DNA of 64,000 nucleotides, taken from positions 46,435,681 to 46,499,680 of the forward strand of contig CM060307.1 of assembly GCA_030674185.1 (NCBI GenBank), given 5' to 3'. The stretch is from Monoplex corrugatus. Taxonomy: Eukaryota; Mollusca; Gastropoda; Littorinimorpha; Ranellidae. Below, piece after piece: positions 33,335 through 43,262 of this stretch (position 1 is the first letter of the stretch; each line of letters opens with the position of its first letter). The notes under the pieces were generated by a model. The model did not search any database, was not told the origin of the DNA, and saw only the letters and a list, made by a program, of their open reading frames with translations. The translations under genes and the position numbers were made by a program.

Positions 33335-34141
33335 CAGTAGAACACTGATATAAAGAACAACCCCAGGCAAAAAAAATAGTTCTTTATATCAGTAGTTCTT
33401 TATTTCAGTCAAACCTTTACACACACATTTTATCCCTCACACAACCCCCCTCCCCCCCCCCCCTTCCCACTGTTTATCCACGTCCCCAAAGCCATTATAC
33501 ATTCATCTAGAGTCCTAATTTCTTGCCCACGGGTGAAAAAATGATGTAATGTCAGTTTGGTTTTTTCCCTTTTCGCTCGATTCAAGAATGAATTTCTCCA
33601 TGTCCCCTAAAGTGTCAAAAAAGGTTTCTCCGCCATTCACAATACAAAAGTCCCTAAGAGTTTTCAAACACTGTTTGGCTTCTGCAGAGCTCACAGCCTT
33701 GAGCTGCTCTGCAGGTGCCTCGTCCTCTTCTTCAGGAGGCACAGAACTGGAACCAGCAGCTTTGACTTGGTCCACAATTTCCTGGTCCAAATGCCATCGA
33801 TCGATAATCTATTTTTAGATCGCCGTCATGAATAGGCGCGGGCAAGCGAGGCATTGTGCGATAGTGACCACCGTCCGTGACCAGGCGAATGTGGCCATGG
33901 GGCCGGCCACGTGTTTTCAGGCCCACGTGGGCTAGTTCGTTACTTCAGTCGTGAACAAAGAAAAATAAGACCTTGGTGGGCAAAAACATGAGTTCGTTAC
34001 AGCCGTCAGTTCGTTAACGCTTGTTCGCTAAATGCGTGAAAATTTAATTGAAATAAAGAGACAAATAAGCGGGGCACAGAAATGCGTTTGTTATTCCCGT
34101 CAATTCGTTTCAAGCGTGTTCGTTATAAGTGTGCTCTACTG
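33335..34141 (-). mobile_element. Internally deleted Tigger/pogo-like DNA transposon
   Basis: The ends are CAGTAGAACACTGATATAAA at the left and, on the minus strand, CAGTAGAGCACACTTATAAC at the right. Both are flanked by TA, the pogo/Tigger target duplication. The 807-bp element keeps only the transposase C-terminus (33515-33790). It lies in the last DNAJC1 intron. A C-run lies at 33448-33463. Confidence 0.82.
33515..33790 (-). pseudogene. Tigger/pogo-like transposase, C-terminal fragment
   Basis: A 91-residue frame has an acidic stretch, then AEAKQCLKTLRDFCIVNGGE, FFDTLGDMEKFI and a terminal NQTDITSFFHPW. Tigger-family proteins end with a comparable helical segment and a QTKITDFF-like tail. 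The DNA-binding and DDE regions are missing. The assignment is supported by the element's termini. Confidence 0.65.
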
Positions 34142-34143
34142 TA

Positions 34144-35375
34144 TATCATCATCATGTGTCATGCTGATGGTGTGGAGATCATGGCCTTCCACATGAATCT
34201 AACTCTTGTCACTGCAAGTACATCTACCCTCACTGTCCTCAGCCACCCTGCAAGTCCATCCAATACTTTCTCTCTGGGTCTACCTGGTGCTCTCTTTCCC
34301 TCTAGCTTTCCCGTTGCAGCCAGGTGCTCTAATTTCTCTTTCCTCATAAAATGTCTTATAAATGTTGCTTGTCTTTTCCTTATCTTCTCTATTAATTCTT
34401 TCACGCCGTCGCGCACTCGCACAGCGCTCCATCCCTCGCAGCTGAACTCTCGAACACGCTTACTCTCCCTGCTGACAGCCGATTTTTGCCACTTTTGTGA
34501 TTTTTTCCCGGGCGGATTTAAACCTACTGCTAAAATGTTTGTATCAATGGAAGGTGCGATATTTCAACTTTTCAACCAAGATATTAGTAACTTGTTTCAG
34601 ATAAGTGGCTAGTAATTATGACATCAAAGATAAGATCACCGACAACGAAAACAACACACATTGTTTACATCAGAAACACACACAGGGGAATGAGGGGCAC
34701 GAAACTGTGAATCTTACCTTCATTCCGATAGTGTTCAGTTACATCACTATCATTTCCTTCGTCATCAGAACCATTTTGCAATATCAATTCAAGCGCTTCT
34801 GCAGCCAAAAAAACAGAAAGTGACCTTGTGTATGCAGCCATTTCTCGCCTGGGCTAAGAACACGCGCACCCCGTACCAAATCTGGAATGCAGTCAGGGTC
34901 ACTATCTTCTGTGACTAACTAATGTCACTTGGATAGGCCTAAGTGCATGGAACCAAGGTTTATAACTAGTTAAGACACTGAAAAAACTATTATAACCCAA
35001 AAGTAGATGTTTTTACCTTAGGCCGTAGTCAGGAATTTTTTGCCGCTCTGCCTGCCACTAGTGGCAGACACGGCACTGGGGGTGTGAGAGGGCGCCTGCC
35101 GTACAGTGCAGGTGCCCTCTCATATGGCAGGCGCGACGCTTAAAAGATAATGATCTTGTGTCCGCCTCCTTCAAGACTGTCTCGTTTGTTTTCTTTGCTG
35201 TCCATGGAACTCGCAACACTCTTCTTAGAAACCACATTTTGGTTGCCTCAATTTTGTTCTGACTTTGTGTGTTGACTGTCCACGCCTCACAACCTGTACA
35301 ACGGTATTGGTTCTATACATAACACTCAAGAACTCTCTTCCTGATGTTAGTTGATAGGCATCTGTTGGTAAGAAC
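34144..35375 (-). pseudogene. Decayed LINE tail (RTE/L2-like), split by a piggyBac-like insertion
   Basis: It matches 48112-48670 in two blocks: 34144-34391 (KKIRKRQATFIRHFMRKEKL and the PGRPREKVLDGLAGWLRT region) and about 35165-35375 (the segment before it). The simple GAT-type tail lies at 34144-34152. The gap between the blocks is the TTAA-flanked insertion 34392-35143. Confidence 0.75.
34392..35143 (-). mobile_element. TTAA-flanked piggyBac-like insertion with a transposase first-exon remnant
   Basis: TTAA stands at both ends (34392-34395 and 35140-35143), and the interrupted LINE resumes shortly after. The inner flanks have loosely complementary GC-rich termini (cgccgtcgcgc and gcgtcgcgcc). 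At 34841-34718 on the minus strand is an ATG frame MAAYTRSLSVFLAAEALELI followed by an acidic stretch and a GTAAGA donor. N-termini with EALELIL plus acidic residues are common in piggyBac transposases. A hairpin (gagagggcgcctg / caggtgccctctc) lies at 35086-35123. No DDD catalytic region is present. Confidence 0.55.
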
Positions 35376-35573
35376 ACATATGTATCTATATATGAAAAAC
35401 AGGGTACTTTCATGTTCCATATATATATAAAAAGCCACAAACAAAATCCCTCCAACATTATCAAGTTTCTCTGTACAACATTAGAATACATGAGATCTTA
35501 CTCCTCTCTGTCACAAGCAATTCAATGTGTTGCCGTTGTTAATAGTAAAAACAAGTCACATTTTATATCATAC

Positions 35574-36037
35574 CTTTGTTTTGCCAGGTATCTGTTCCGC
35601 AATTTTATCCCACCGTTTGTCAGTGCCTCTGGGAAAATGGCGTAGCGCCCACTCAAAGATGACCTGTTGGTTTTGGGTCCATGAGTCCCCTTCCTTTCCT
35701 GCCTCCTCAACTTCAATTTTTCTGTCTCCACCACCACCACTTTTCTCATCACTTCTTCCTTGTGTCGGACATTCTATCTTTCCAGCGATGGAAGACTCTT
35801 TTGAAGGCACAGTCTGAGAAATCATTAACATCCTGTCCACTGTTTTGGGAATTTTGGTCGGTTTGTGATGAAGCCTGGTAGCACCATCACCTGTATCTGG
35901 CTGTAAGGAGTCTGTGACTGTCAATGACGTAGGCACTGCTGTTGAAATGTTGTTGTCATCAGATGTTGTGATTATGTTGTCACTGATGTGCTGATTTTTC
36001 TTTACCATTTTGCTGTGAGTGTTTGTCAAAACATCCC
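35574..36037 (-). CDS. DNAJC1: DNAJC1-like, exon 8
   Basis: The exon encodes a polar, disordered stretch and then most of the second SANT domain, with the core SWTQNQQVIFEWALRHFPRG and then DKRWDKIAEQIPGKTK. Human DNAJC1 has PWTQNQQKLLELALQQYPRG at the same place. The acceptor is TATTGACTTTTCAG and the donor AAG/GTATGA. The exon begins with two bases completing a glycine codon opened by exon 7 and ends in phase 0. Confidence 0.92.
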
Positions 36038-37028
36038 CTGAAAAGTCAATAATATCACAAACTTCAGTACAACATACACATGATCTAGTGTCTAGAAATT
36101 TATCAGGTTGTGAATCTTAATCATCTCTCCTTTTTCCTTTGTTTCTTCCCAATTCGAATTAGTGTTAGATCTGGTTTTAGTTTGTCTTCTGAATCTCGAC
36201 CAGTTCTTTGTCCGTCATTATACCTGTGACAATAGCCACAAGAAAGTTCCACACTACCAAGCGCTGATACAACGAGCGTTCATTGCAAAGCAATATAAGA
36301 AACTGTAAACAGCCAATGAGACTACGCAACAAAAATAGCCAGTCAGTAGGGTACATTCAAAGCCAACAAGACATTTAAAAAGTCAAATTTGAGCAACTGG
36401 AAGTTAAATTCGCCACAAAGGGGTCACTGTTGTCAGTTCAAAACTACGCCTGCCCGCACAGAATCATTCCATCGGCCAGTCAACAGTGTAAAAGAAATAA
36501 TATTAAATCATCTAGCTTACCAGAAAGTCGTGAAATACATGATCACAACTCATGATCACTAAACACAACAAAACAATTGCTAAAAAGCAAGTTGGTGAAG
36601 GGCACATAAATTTGGGAAAGACAGACAATCACCACACAACTGCCTCCAACGAAAGCCCTTGCATGAATGACGACCTCTCGCATTCTCTCACATGATCCAG
36701 ATTCTTGACAGAATTCTGGGAAGCAAAAATTACCTTTTCAGTCATGTGAAACATGAATATCATCATATTTTTCCACATATCATTTGTTTTGTTTAACTTT
36801 TGCATCCAAACAAATTTTACACAATTTCAAAATTTTCTTCTATCGATACTAAACCTATTTGTCTATGCTCAATATGTTAATATATCAAAATCTTCCCTGA
36901 TATTTACATGTATACATACTGAACCACATCCCAGGGTAAAAAAGTAATTTAACATTTTCCAACGCATCATCCTCTCTTTCCACCAACAATACAAAAAAAA
37001 AGCAACAAAAAATCATGAATTAATTTAC
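36038..37028. other. DNAJC1 intron 7
   Basis: AT-rich intron sequence without a recognisable repeat or gene. Confidence 0.5.
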
Positions 37029-37092
37029 CTTGCACTGCAGTACTGAGATTCATGGTGTAAGTGCTCTTGACAGTTTTGGATTTTGAACACAC
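37029..37092 (-). CDS. DNAJC1: DNAJC1-like, exon 7
   Basis: A 64-nt exon encoding VCSKSKTVKSTYTMNLSTAV and Q plus one base. The acceptor is GATTATGTTTACAG and the donor GTAAAT. The phases fit exon 6 (phase 0) and exon 8 (needs one base). It corresponds to the linker after SANT 1. It is too short to be found by frame length alone. Confidence 0.85.
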
Positions 37093-37510
37093 CTGTAAAC
37101 ATAATCAAACACAACACTAAACAATCTGATAAAAGCATACTCTTTACTGACAGTCTCCTTTCCCCATCTCATTCAGACACACTTTCTTCAATTCTGCATG
37201 GCTATGTCCAAGCACTGCTCTGACATCAAATCTCAATTAGATACACTAGTTTCATCAACCTTTAAACCTTGCCCACACAGCTGCAGGAAGGACATCAATC
37301 TTACCAACTCCAGTCCCATCTTCATCATCAAATTAATCTTGTGTCATTCAGGTACAGTATAATTGTTTTATGCAGTTTTAATGACCACTGGTAAGAGAAA
37401 ATGTCTCATGTTCAAGCAGGTATTCAAAGAAAACCTTGGTGACACAAAAATCTTACTTGACAAAAAATCAGCACAAGCATCACACAAAGAATTACATGGT
37501 TTGAGCAAAC

Positions 37511-37682
37511 AAGGAAATTTTCCTTCTAAAATTACGTTTAATCTAACATACTTACCGTGGCTCACAAATGCAATAAGCGGCAGCGGTTTGCCAATTCTGC
37601 CTCGTAACAATAAAGTCCGAAGGGACAGTAACTCTGAGAGTGTCTACGTCTTGCGCATGCGCAGGTGCTCTTCCTCTTTTCG
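37511..37682 (-). repeat. DIRS copy B right inverted terminal repeat
   Basis: The 37553-37682 part is the inverted copy of 43118-43245 (accgtggctcacaaatgcaa through to tgctcttcctctttt). The outer ~43 bp (aaggaaattttccttctaaa...) are unique to this end. On the minus strand it holds the consensus splice donor CACGGTAAGTATG. Confidence 0.92.
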
Positions 37683-37755
37683 AGGAGACCTTGACCTTGA
37701 CCCTGACTGTGGCTAGAAGGAACCAGGAAGGCGGGGAGGTCGGGAGGGACTCTGC

Positions 37756-37846
37756 GTGAGCCACGGTAAGTATGTTAGATTAAACGTAATTTTAGAAGGA
37801 AAATTTCCTTTTAATTACACATACTATACCGTGGCTCACAAATGCA
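37756..37846 (-). repeat. DIRS copy B internal complementary region
   Basis: It joins gtgagccacggtaagtatgt ... aaaatttcctt (complement of the right end) to ttaattacacatactatacc ... caaatgca (matching the left end). The two halves meet at about 37810, marking the circle junction of the proposed replication intermediate. Confidence 0.92.
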
Positions 37847-37879
37847 GAATAGCACTACCCGGATGGAGGGCTTACCTGG

Positions 37880-38441
37880 TTAACGCCTGGAGGAATGGCA
37901 GGAGTCAGGGCGTGTGGCTGAGATGGGGTGTTGGGCCACCACAGCGGAAGCGATACCCCTGGACCCATCTTCGCGCAGACGGGAGACGTCGCGCAGGTAG
38001 AACTGGATGAAAGTGCCCGGGGAACGCCAGTACGCGGCGTCTAGGACGTTTTGGATGCTGGCATTGTGGATGACTGCCAGCGAAGAAGCCCATGCTCTGA
38101 TCTCATGGGGCCTTGGGGAGAAGACAGCTAGCTCGGCGCTCGACCTGGCATACGCAGCCTTGATGACTTCCCTCAGCCATCGAGAGATGGACGTGCGTCT
38201 AATGTCCTTTCTATAGTTTTCGTTGTAAGAGAGAAAAAGGTGGCGCCGCTGCTGGCGAGAAGATTTCGTCCGCTTTCTGTACGCTCGCAGTGCGCGAACC
38301 GGGCAGAGAGTGCGATCCTCGTCGTCCGGAGCGAGGATAGACGTGAGGGGATGGATGTGGATGGCCGGCGAAGGAGAACCTGGAGACTGGTTCTTGGCCA
38401 AGAATTCCGGGAGTAGGCGGAGAGACATCGAGCCATCAGGT
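37880..38441 (-). pseudogene. DIRS copy B tyrosine recombinase, C-terminal catalytic part
   Basis: The frame (ATG at 38428) contains a DEDRTLCPVRALRAYRKRTK segment, the H-x-x-R pair in RPHEIRAWAS and the probable nucleophile tyrosine in FIQFYLRDV, ending SHSSRR. With the arginine in the upstream segment (SGRRCSEVHAL) all four classical tyrosine-recombinase residues are present in the element, but in two frames. The recombinase is thought to integrate the circular DNA intermediate. Confidence 0.88.
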
Positions 38442-38455
38442 TCGAGAGCAACATC

Positions 38456-39012
38456 TCGAGAGCAACATCTCCGGGGAGACCACTAAGGGCGTGCACTTCG
38501 CTGCAGCGCCTCCCCGATGCGAGAGAGACGAGAAAGGCCGTCTTGAAAGAGAGGAACTTCAGGGAACACTCCCTGATGGGTTCGTAAGGGGGGAGTCTAA
38601 GGGATGAGAGGACGAGAAAGAGATCCCACGCCGGGGTTCGGCGGGGGTTCCTGGCTTCCTGGAGAGAAGCCCCTCTGACGAGATTCCGCAATAGAGGATC
38701 GTGCTCAAAGGACGGACCACCCAACTGACGGATGGTGGTGCAGATGGCCGCCCTGTGGACCTTCACTGAGGATGCGGAAAGCTTTTTCTCTGTGGACAGA
38801 AAGCCGAGGTAGTTGGCCAACTGCAAGCGAGAGGGTGAATGGGGTGACACCTCATTTGAGGTGCACCAAGAGACCCAGCCATTCCAGTGGGCATTGTACA
38901 CCCCCTGTGTGCCCGGCCTGTGAGCTTGCTGCACAAGGCCGATTACGGCCGGGGACAGGCCTAATGAAGACATCGAGTCCCGCACAGCATCCAGGCGTGA
39001 AGGTTTAGAACG
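38456..39012 (-). pseudogene. DIRS copy B tyrosine recombinase, N-terminal part
   Basis: In the longer minus-strand frame ending at 38173, recombinase sequence begins near LDAVRDSMSSLGLSPAVIGL and covers the SAM-like core-binding region (NAHWNGWVSWC, SVKVHRAAICTTIRQLG) and the first catalytic arginine (ASGRRCSEVHAL). At 38456 a tandem duplication of 14 bp (copies 38442-38455 and 38456-38469) shifts the frame away from the C-terminal part. The start overlaps the end of the RT-RNase H frame, as in other DIRS elements. Confidence 0.85.
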
Positions 39013-40856
39013 TCTGGATTGCCGTGCGGAATGCCTGACCTGGGTTGGAGGATGGAGCGGCTCGATACCGCGAGTTTTAGCGGCGGCACATGGGACAGGT
39101 GCAGAAGTTCTGGGTACCATGCCTGTGCTGGCCATTTGGGTGCGACAAGGATTAATGTCGCTGCGTCCTCCCTGGCTTTCCTCAGCACTTTCCCCATAAT
39201 GGGGAACGGGGGAAAGGCATAGCCGATGAGGTTCGACCATGGAATGGATAGGGCATCTACAGCCCAGGCCGCTGGGTCCGGAACTGGAGAGACGTACAAA
39301 GGGAGGCGGTGATTGAACCTGGTGGCAAAGAGGTCCACGTGTGGTTTGAACCATGCTGCCCATACTGGCTCCAGGACTGCATGGACCAGTGTCCATTCCG
39401 AGGGAAGAATCATGTGGGATCTGCTGAGAGAGTCCGCAAGTATGTTGATCTTCCCCGGGACATGCTTTGCTGAGAGCTGAATCGAGTGTTCCTCGCACCA
39501 GATGAGGAGCTGTTCCGCTCTCCGAGACAAGGAGTGGGAGCGGGCGCCCCCTTGCTTGTTGATGTAACAAGCTACTGTGGTGTTGTCCGTGTTGATGCGG
39601 ACATGTTTTCCCTTCAGAAAGGGGAGAAACTCCCCGAGTGCCAGGCAAACTGCCTCCAGTTCCAACATGTTTATGTGGCAGGGCATGAGGTCGGTCGACC
39701 ACCGACCTGCGGCTGTCAGCGTGCCGACATGGGCTCCCCACCCGGAGGTGGACGCGTCCGTGAACAAGTGCTCCTGAGGAGGGGGCAGTGTGATGGGGAC
39801 TCCCTGGGCCAGGCGTGACTGGGAGCGCCATTTGGTCACTGCTGATATGAACCAAGGGCCCAGGTGGACCGGGAGGTCCCATGGCTGAAGCGACTGTGAC
39901 CAACGCTTCCTGAAGCCGCGTTGGAATTGCCGCTTGAGAAGACGACCCAGTGGCACTAGGGGTGCCAGCGACTCCATAAGGCCCAGTAGGGAGGCCAGCT
40001 TCCTTGCTGGCGCTTGGAGTTGGGGGAGCAGTTGGGCTAAGAGGCCCTGAAGGCGCAGTAAGCGCTGGGGAGACGGGGTGACCCTCCACTTGGAGGTGTC
40101 GAAGGACATGCCCAGGAACTGGAATTGTTTGGAGGGAGTTAGGTCCGACTTCTCCTCGTTGCAGACAAAGCCCAGGTTGTGACAGAGTTGCAGGACCTGG
40201 GATGCTTGTTGCGCACACTGTTCTTTGGAGGAGGCGAGTAGAAGCCAATCGTCTAGATAGGCCTTGAGGCGGATGCCCTTCTCCCGAACATGCATGCAGA
40301 GTTCCCTCGCCACCTTCGTGAAGAGCCAAGGGGCGGGTGCCAGACCGAAGGGCAGTGCCCTGAATTGGAAGATCCGGTTCCTCCAGACGAATCTGAGGTA
40401 CTTCCTGTCCCTGGGGTGAATGAGGAGATGGAAGTATGCATCCTTGAGGTCGATGGATATCCCCCAGTCGCCCGGGTGCAAGGCCTCGCGGATGGACATA
40501 GGGGTCTCCATACGGAAATGGAGGACGCGGAGGAACCGGTTTAGGGAGGAGAGGTCCAGGACGGGCCTCCAGCCCCCCGAAGTTTTGGGGACCACAAAGA
40601 TGCGTCCATAGAATCCCGGGGACGCAGCGAAGGAAACTTCCTCCGTAGCCCCCTTGGCTAACATCGAAAGAACCTCCTGATCCAGGGCCTGCGAGGCCGA
40701 GCGATCTTGAGGAAGTGCGAAAGCAGGGGGAGAGAGCGTGAGAGGAGCCTTCCTTGGGCCCCAAGGAAGGCGGAACCCCGACCTGATCACCCGCAGGGCC
40801 CACGGGCTGGCGGGCAGCCTCTCCCACGCGTCGATGTGTCTGGAGAGACTGCCCAC
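38961..40856 (-). CDS. DIRS copy B reverse transcriptase-RNase H polyprotein
   Basis: This frame of 631 codons is uninterrupted. RT landmarks are KTSGGWRPVLDLSSLNRFL, SIDLKDAYFHLLIHPRDRKY, FRALPFGLAPAPWLFTKV and the catalytic YLDDWLLL. RNase H follows with FTDASTSGWGAHVG, LELEAV, NTDNTTVACYINKQ and ILADSLSR. The C-terminal third (DLFATRFNHRLPLYVSPVPD and LILVAPKWPAQAWYPELL) is the conserved region that follows RNase H in DIRS elements, often described as a methyltransferase-like domain. The product would copy the element RNA into circular DNA. The exact start is unsure; part of the N-terminus may come from the overlapping frame. Confidence 0.92.
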   Translation of the reverse strand: MGSLSRHIDAWERLPASPWALRVIRSGFRLPWGPRKAPLTLSPPAFALPQDRSASQALDQEVLSMLAKGATEEVSFAASPGFYGRIFVVPKTSGGWRPVLDLSSLNRFLRVLHFRMETPMSIREALHPGDWGISIDLKDAYFHLLIHPRDRKYLRFVWRNRIFQFRALPFGLAPAPWLFTKVARELCMHVREKGIRLKAYLDDWLLLASSKEQCAQQASQVLQLCHNLGFVCNEEKSDLTPSKQFQFLGMSFDTSKWRVTPSPQRLLRLQGLLAQLLPQLQAPARKLASLLGLMESLAPLVPLGRLLKRQFQRGFRKRWSQSLQPWDLPVHLGPWFISAVTKWRSQSRLAQGVPITLPPPQEHLFTDASTSGWGAHVGTLTAAGRWSTDLMPCHINMLELEAVCLALGEFLPFLKGKHVRINTDNTTVACYINKQGGARSHSLSRRAEQLLIWCEEHSIQLSAKHVPGKINILADSLSRSHMILPSEWTLVHAVLEPVWAAWFKPHVDLFATRFNHRLPLYVSPVPDPAAWAVDALSIPWSNLIGYAFPPFPIMGKVLRKAREDAATLILVAPKWPAQAWYPELLHLSHVPPLKLAVSSRSILQPRSGIPHGNPDVLNLHAWMLCGTRCLH

Positions 40857-40898
40857 AGGATCGCCCGTGGGGGGTGATGGCCTCAGGCCGGGGGTGAG

Positions 40899-41570
40899 TC
40901 ATTGGGGGTTGGCCGGCTGAGAGGGAGCCGGCCTGCGGGCCTTAGGCCGGGCCACCGGCCTGCCCGAATGCTGTTGCGGTCTCCTGTGCCCTTGGGGCCT
41001 GGGATCGGCCCGAAACTTGGTGTGGGTGGGCCTGTTTGGCGGGTAGGCCGCTGGAGCCGGGCGCTTCACGGCAGGGCGAGAGGGCCTCGAATGGAGGGCG
41101 AGGTCCCTTTTTATGTCCGCCTGGTGCTTCAGGACGGCCTGAACATGGTTCCCGAAGAGGGAGCCCGGCTGGACGGGCACCGCGCGCAAGGAGGCCCTTG
41201 CCGACGGTGAGGTGGCAACCGAGGATGCCGCGAGAATGGCATCCCGCCTCGCCATGACGGCGTTCAGATACGTGCGTGCTTGCGATTCGGCCACGGATCT
41301 GAGCCCCTGCGCCATGGCCTGGATAAAGGCCACGATGGTTGCCTGGTCAGGCGCCTGGCGGAGCGTGAAGGACTGCTGGTTGGGGTCCTTCAGGGCTTCC
41401 CCTAGGCCGCCCAAGAATGAGTCCAGGGCGGAGGTTGCCACCAGCCCCCGTCTCGAGTTCTCCTCCCATTCCGTCAAGCATTTCTCCGTGATGGAGATAT
41501 GCTGCGGCTGGGCCCGAGAGCGATCGTTCACAAGGAGGAGGTTCTCCTGTGTGAGCGAGAGGGGAGCGTC
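40899..41570 (-). pseudogene. DIRS copy B gag-like protein, C-terminal part
   Basis: The frame encodes a helical region (SITEKCLTEWEENSRRGLVA, RSVAESQARTYLNAVMARRD), then a basic, proline-rich tail ending near SQPANPQ. It is homologous to copy A at 17820-18400 (QERSQAQQRHISLSQRCLAN). In copy A this region is continuous with the upstream gag frame. Here it is in another frame because of an indel at about 41560-41600. Confidence 0.75.
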
Positions 41571-43012
41571 AGGGCCATGAAGGGCTTCCGCTGGAAGGGG
41601 AGCGGTGCCGGCTTCAGGAATTTCCTGAAGGGCAAGGCTCCCGGGAAGTCAGGCACAGATCCTGGAATGAAATCTTGTGCCTCTTTCCCCCTGGCGGTGT
41701 CCTGGGCTTGCCTGAGGCAGTCAGCCACCATGTCGGACTGTTTTAGCAAGGAGGCCCGTGGGGCTGAGGTAGGGTGAGCGCTGAAAAGGCGCTCGGCCGA
41801 GCCAAGCTTGGGAGCCTTGGGCTCTGGCACAGTGGACACCGCCTCCGGTGTGAGTTGTGCCAGCCAGTCCATGGCATCCTGGAAGCAGAATGCCATGTGG
41901 GCAGGGGCCTCATCCTCTGAGGCCGAGTCCGAGTCCTCTGGCCCGCCTATGGAGGGGGCGAGAGTCTGCGGAGAGTCTGACCGGGGTGCCACGGTTGTGG
42001 GACCCGGGTCAGAGCCCCCAGGAGGCAGCCCCGGTGTTGTGTCCAACACGGGTGGTGCCGGGGGGGCTGGGCAGGGTGAGTCCTGCGCTGGTGGGGCGCC
42101 GGGCATAAAGCCGGGCCACCACGTGCATCCCGTGGCCGAGGCCGGGGGAAATCCCAAGGATGGGTGCCACGGTACCATGTGCGGTGCCATGGGATGCGGC
42201 ATGGGCTGAGCCCAAGGGGCATCAGGACCCTGACCCCATGAAGGGTAGGGCCTGGCCCGGTCCCCAGTGCCCAAAGGGCCAGCCTGCTGGGGGCGGCTAG
42301 GCATGTGCCAAGGCGCCCAAGTGCTCTGTCCGGAATGGGACAGAGATGTGGCAGCCCGCCATGGGTCGCTTGGTAGTTGCCAAGGCGCCCAAGTGCTCTG
42401 TCCGGAATGGGACAGAGAGGTTGTGGCGGGTGCAGCAGCAGGCTGTGGGGGAGGAAGGGAGACAACCGGGGCGGATCGACGATCTGACGCCCGCAAGGGT
42501 GGGGTTGTCTCCCTTGGCCCACCTGGCGAACCAGGGGGTGTCCCGCCTGGCGAACCAGGGGGTGAGCCGGTTCCGTTCACATTACGGTCCATCTTGCCTC
42601 CCGAAGGAGACCCATGCCCAATGCGCCCATCAGCCATGGAGGCTGAAACAGTACCAGCAGAACCGGAGTTAAGCTGTACGAAGGGGGCGAGCACAGAATC
42701 GACAGAACCGGAGTTGAGTCGATCACCGTGCCGGGCAGTGTGAGGGCCGTAAAATGACGAAAATTCAACTGAGCCGGAGCTGAGTTGAGGGCTCGTGGTC
42801 ACCGCAACCGAACCGTAGCTGGGTTGCGATGACTTGTCGATAGTGTGAAAGAGAGAAGACGTAAAAGGGAGAGACGAAGTTGAAGAGAGAGCGGTTTGTG
42901 CACCGGTGGAACCACCCCTTTGTGGGTTTGAGAATTCGGCGGACGAAATCTTCTTAACCCTCGCTTTGCCACCCAATCGCTTCACATAAGTTTCTCCCTT
43001 AAACGAAAACAT
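41528..43012 (-). pseudogene. DIRS copy B gag-like protein, N-terminal part
   Basis: Starting at ATG 43012 (MFSFKGETYVKRLGGKARVK), about 494 residues rich in Ser, Pro, Gly and Thr follow, with repeats such as GSPPGSPGGTPPGSPGGPRE. The end PFMALTLPSRSHRRTSSL runs into a stop after a frame change relative to copy A. No zinc knuckle is visible. DIRS gag proteins are poorly conserved, so the assignment rests on position and on copy A. Confidence 0.75.
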
Positions 43013-43117
43013 AGGCAAGACACAAAAACAACAACGACAATCGATCGATCGCGTAGCGAAATCGAAAAATACTTAGCTGCTCAGAGCGTACGAGGCGAGC
43101 TGGAAGATGGCTGCCGA

Positions 43118-43262
43118 GAAAAGAGGAAGAGCACCTGCGCATGCGCAAGACGTAGACACTCTCAGAGTTACTGTCCCTTCGGACTTTATTGTTACGAGGC
43201 AGAATTGGCAAACCGCTGCCGCTTATTGCATTTGTGAGCCACGGTATAGTATGTGTAATTAA
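43118..43262 (-). repeat. DIRS copy B left inverted terminal repeat
   Basis: The minus strand begins TTAATTACACATACTATACC and continues through the shared gtggctcacaaatgcaataa region to a tcttcctcttttc end. Confidence 0.92.

Larger units (their letters stand above)
37511..43262 (-). mobile_element. DIRS-type tyrosine-recombinase retrotransposon, copy B (nearly intact)
   Basis: The 5.75-kb element lies in DNAJC1 intron 6 in the sense orientation. On the minus strand: left inverted repeat (43262-43118), gag-like frame (43012 to about 40899, one frame change), RT-RNase H frame (40856-38961), overlapping tyrosine recombinase (about 39012-37880, broken by a 14-bp duplication), internal complementary region (37846-37756) and right inverted repeat (37682-37511). 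All parts of a DIRS element are present, and RT and RNase H are uninterrupted. It is GC-rich against an AT-rich host. Copy A at 15.1-20.9 kb is a decayed relative. Confidence 0.95.

Noticed and set aside
40902..42743. Plus-strand frames inside DIRS copy B
   Set aside because: They are antisense to gag and RT and caused by high GC content.
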